From contig JAIELD010000002.1 of assembly GCA_019753285.1 (NCBI GenBank), positions 26,331 to 90,330 on the forward strand: a stretch of DNA of 64,000 nt, given 5' to 3'. This DNA is from Beijerinckiaceae bacterium. Lineage in GTDB: Bacteria; Pseudomonadota; Alphaproteobacteria; Rhizobiales; Beijerinckiaceae. Shown here piece after piece: positions 62,888-64,000 of this stretch (its first letter is position 1; the number at the start of each line of letters is the position of its first letter). The notes under the pieces are model-generated. The model was not told the origin of the DNA, did no database searches, and saw nothing but the letters and a program-made list of their open reading frames with translations. The translations under genes were made by a program, and so were the position numbers.

Positions 62888-64000
<1,113 letters not shown>

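Overview
The window looks like a chromosomal core segment of an alphaproteobacterium of the order Hyphomicrobiales (Rhizobiales). Base composition is uniformly GC-rich, and the long antisense open frames that come with this are visible throughout. Diagnostic gene orders are argH-lptM-lysA-TIGR02302, purL-bolA-grxD, ffh-rpsP-rimM-trmD-rplS, hemC-hemD-Mic60-hemY and metX-metW. The 1589-residue NAD-glutamate dehydrogenase, the DUF2794 protein and a PHB locus (phaR/phaAB) fit the same group. Genus cannot be fixed from the sequence alone. No tRNA, rRNA, insertion sequence, prophage or CRISPR array was seen.

Layout. 0-5 kb: the 3' part of a DUF4175 membrane protein, lysA, an LptM-like lipoprotein and argH on the minus strand, then tlpA. 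5-14 kb: purL, a small FlbD-like protein, bolA and a monothiol glutaredoxin, then a lipoprotein and the giant glutamate dehydrogenase, all on the minus strand. 13.7-14.35 kb is a non-coding gap with a probable small RNA. 14.3-18.7 kb: DUF2794, thpR, pterin dehydratase and clpB, whose leader can fold over its own ribosome binding site. 18.7-22.8 kb: the translation/SRP block, broken up by two palindromic repeats. 23-28.4 kb: envelope and secreted proteins plus an MFS transporter. 28.7-33 kb: dapF-ftsY-yciB convergent with ccmC-ccmD-ccmG. 33-35 kb: a Fur-family (Zur-like) regulator overlapping ispG. 35-39 kb: DUF1345 protein, a methyltransferase-like protein, an SbmA/BacA-like permease, ispA and rpmF. 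39.6-45.5 kb: a degenerate-GGDEF/EAL protein, phaR, phaA, phaB and an EamA permease. 45.5-51 kb: cupin, gloB, glutathione-dependent formaldehyde dehydrogenase, a methyltransferase, gpsA and tsaD. 51-56.7 kb: hemC, hemD, Mic60-like, hemY and an aquaporin gene with an internal amber codon. 56.7-64 kb: IalB-like protein, ECF sigma factor, EVE protein, metW, metX, hisC, a tyrA-type dehydrogenase and the 3' end of secA.

How the genes work together. Most are housekeeping: lysine, arginine, methionine, histidine and aromatic amino acid synthesis; purine, heme and isoprenoid synthesis; ribosome and SRP assembly; cytochrome c maturation. gloB and the formaldehyde dehydrogenase both handle glutathione adducts. 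phaR, phaA and phaB control and supply PHB monomers.

No clearly new multi-gene system was found. The observations most worth a second look are the clpB leader, the orphan terminator-tailed hairpin cluster near 14.0-14.2 kb, the amber-interrupted aqpZ, the 15-bp repeat whose last unit contains the Zur start codon, the SbmA/BacA-like permease without an ATPase, and the ccmCDG set without adjacent ccmAB.
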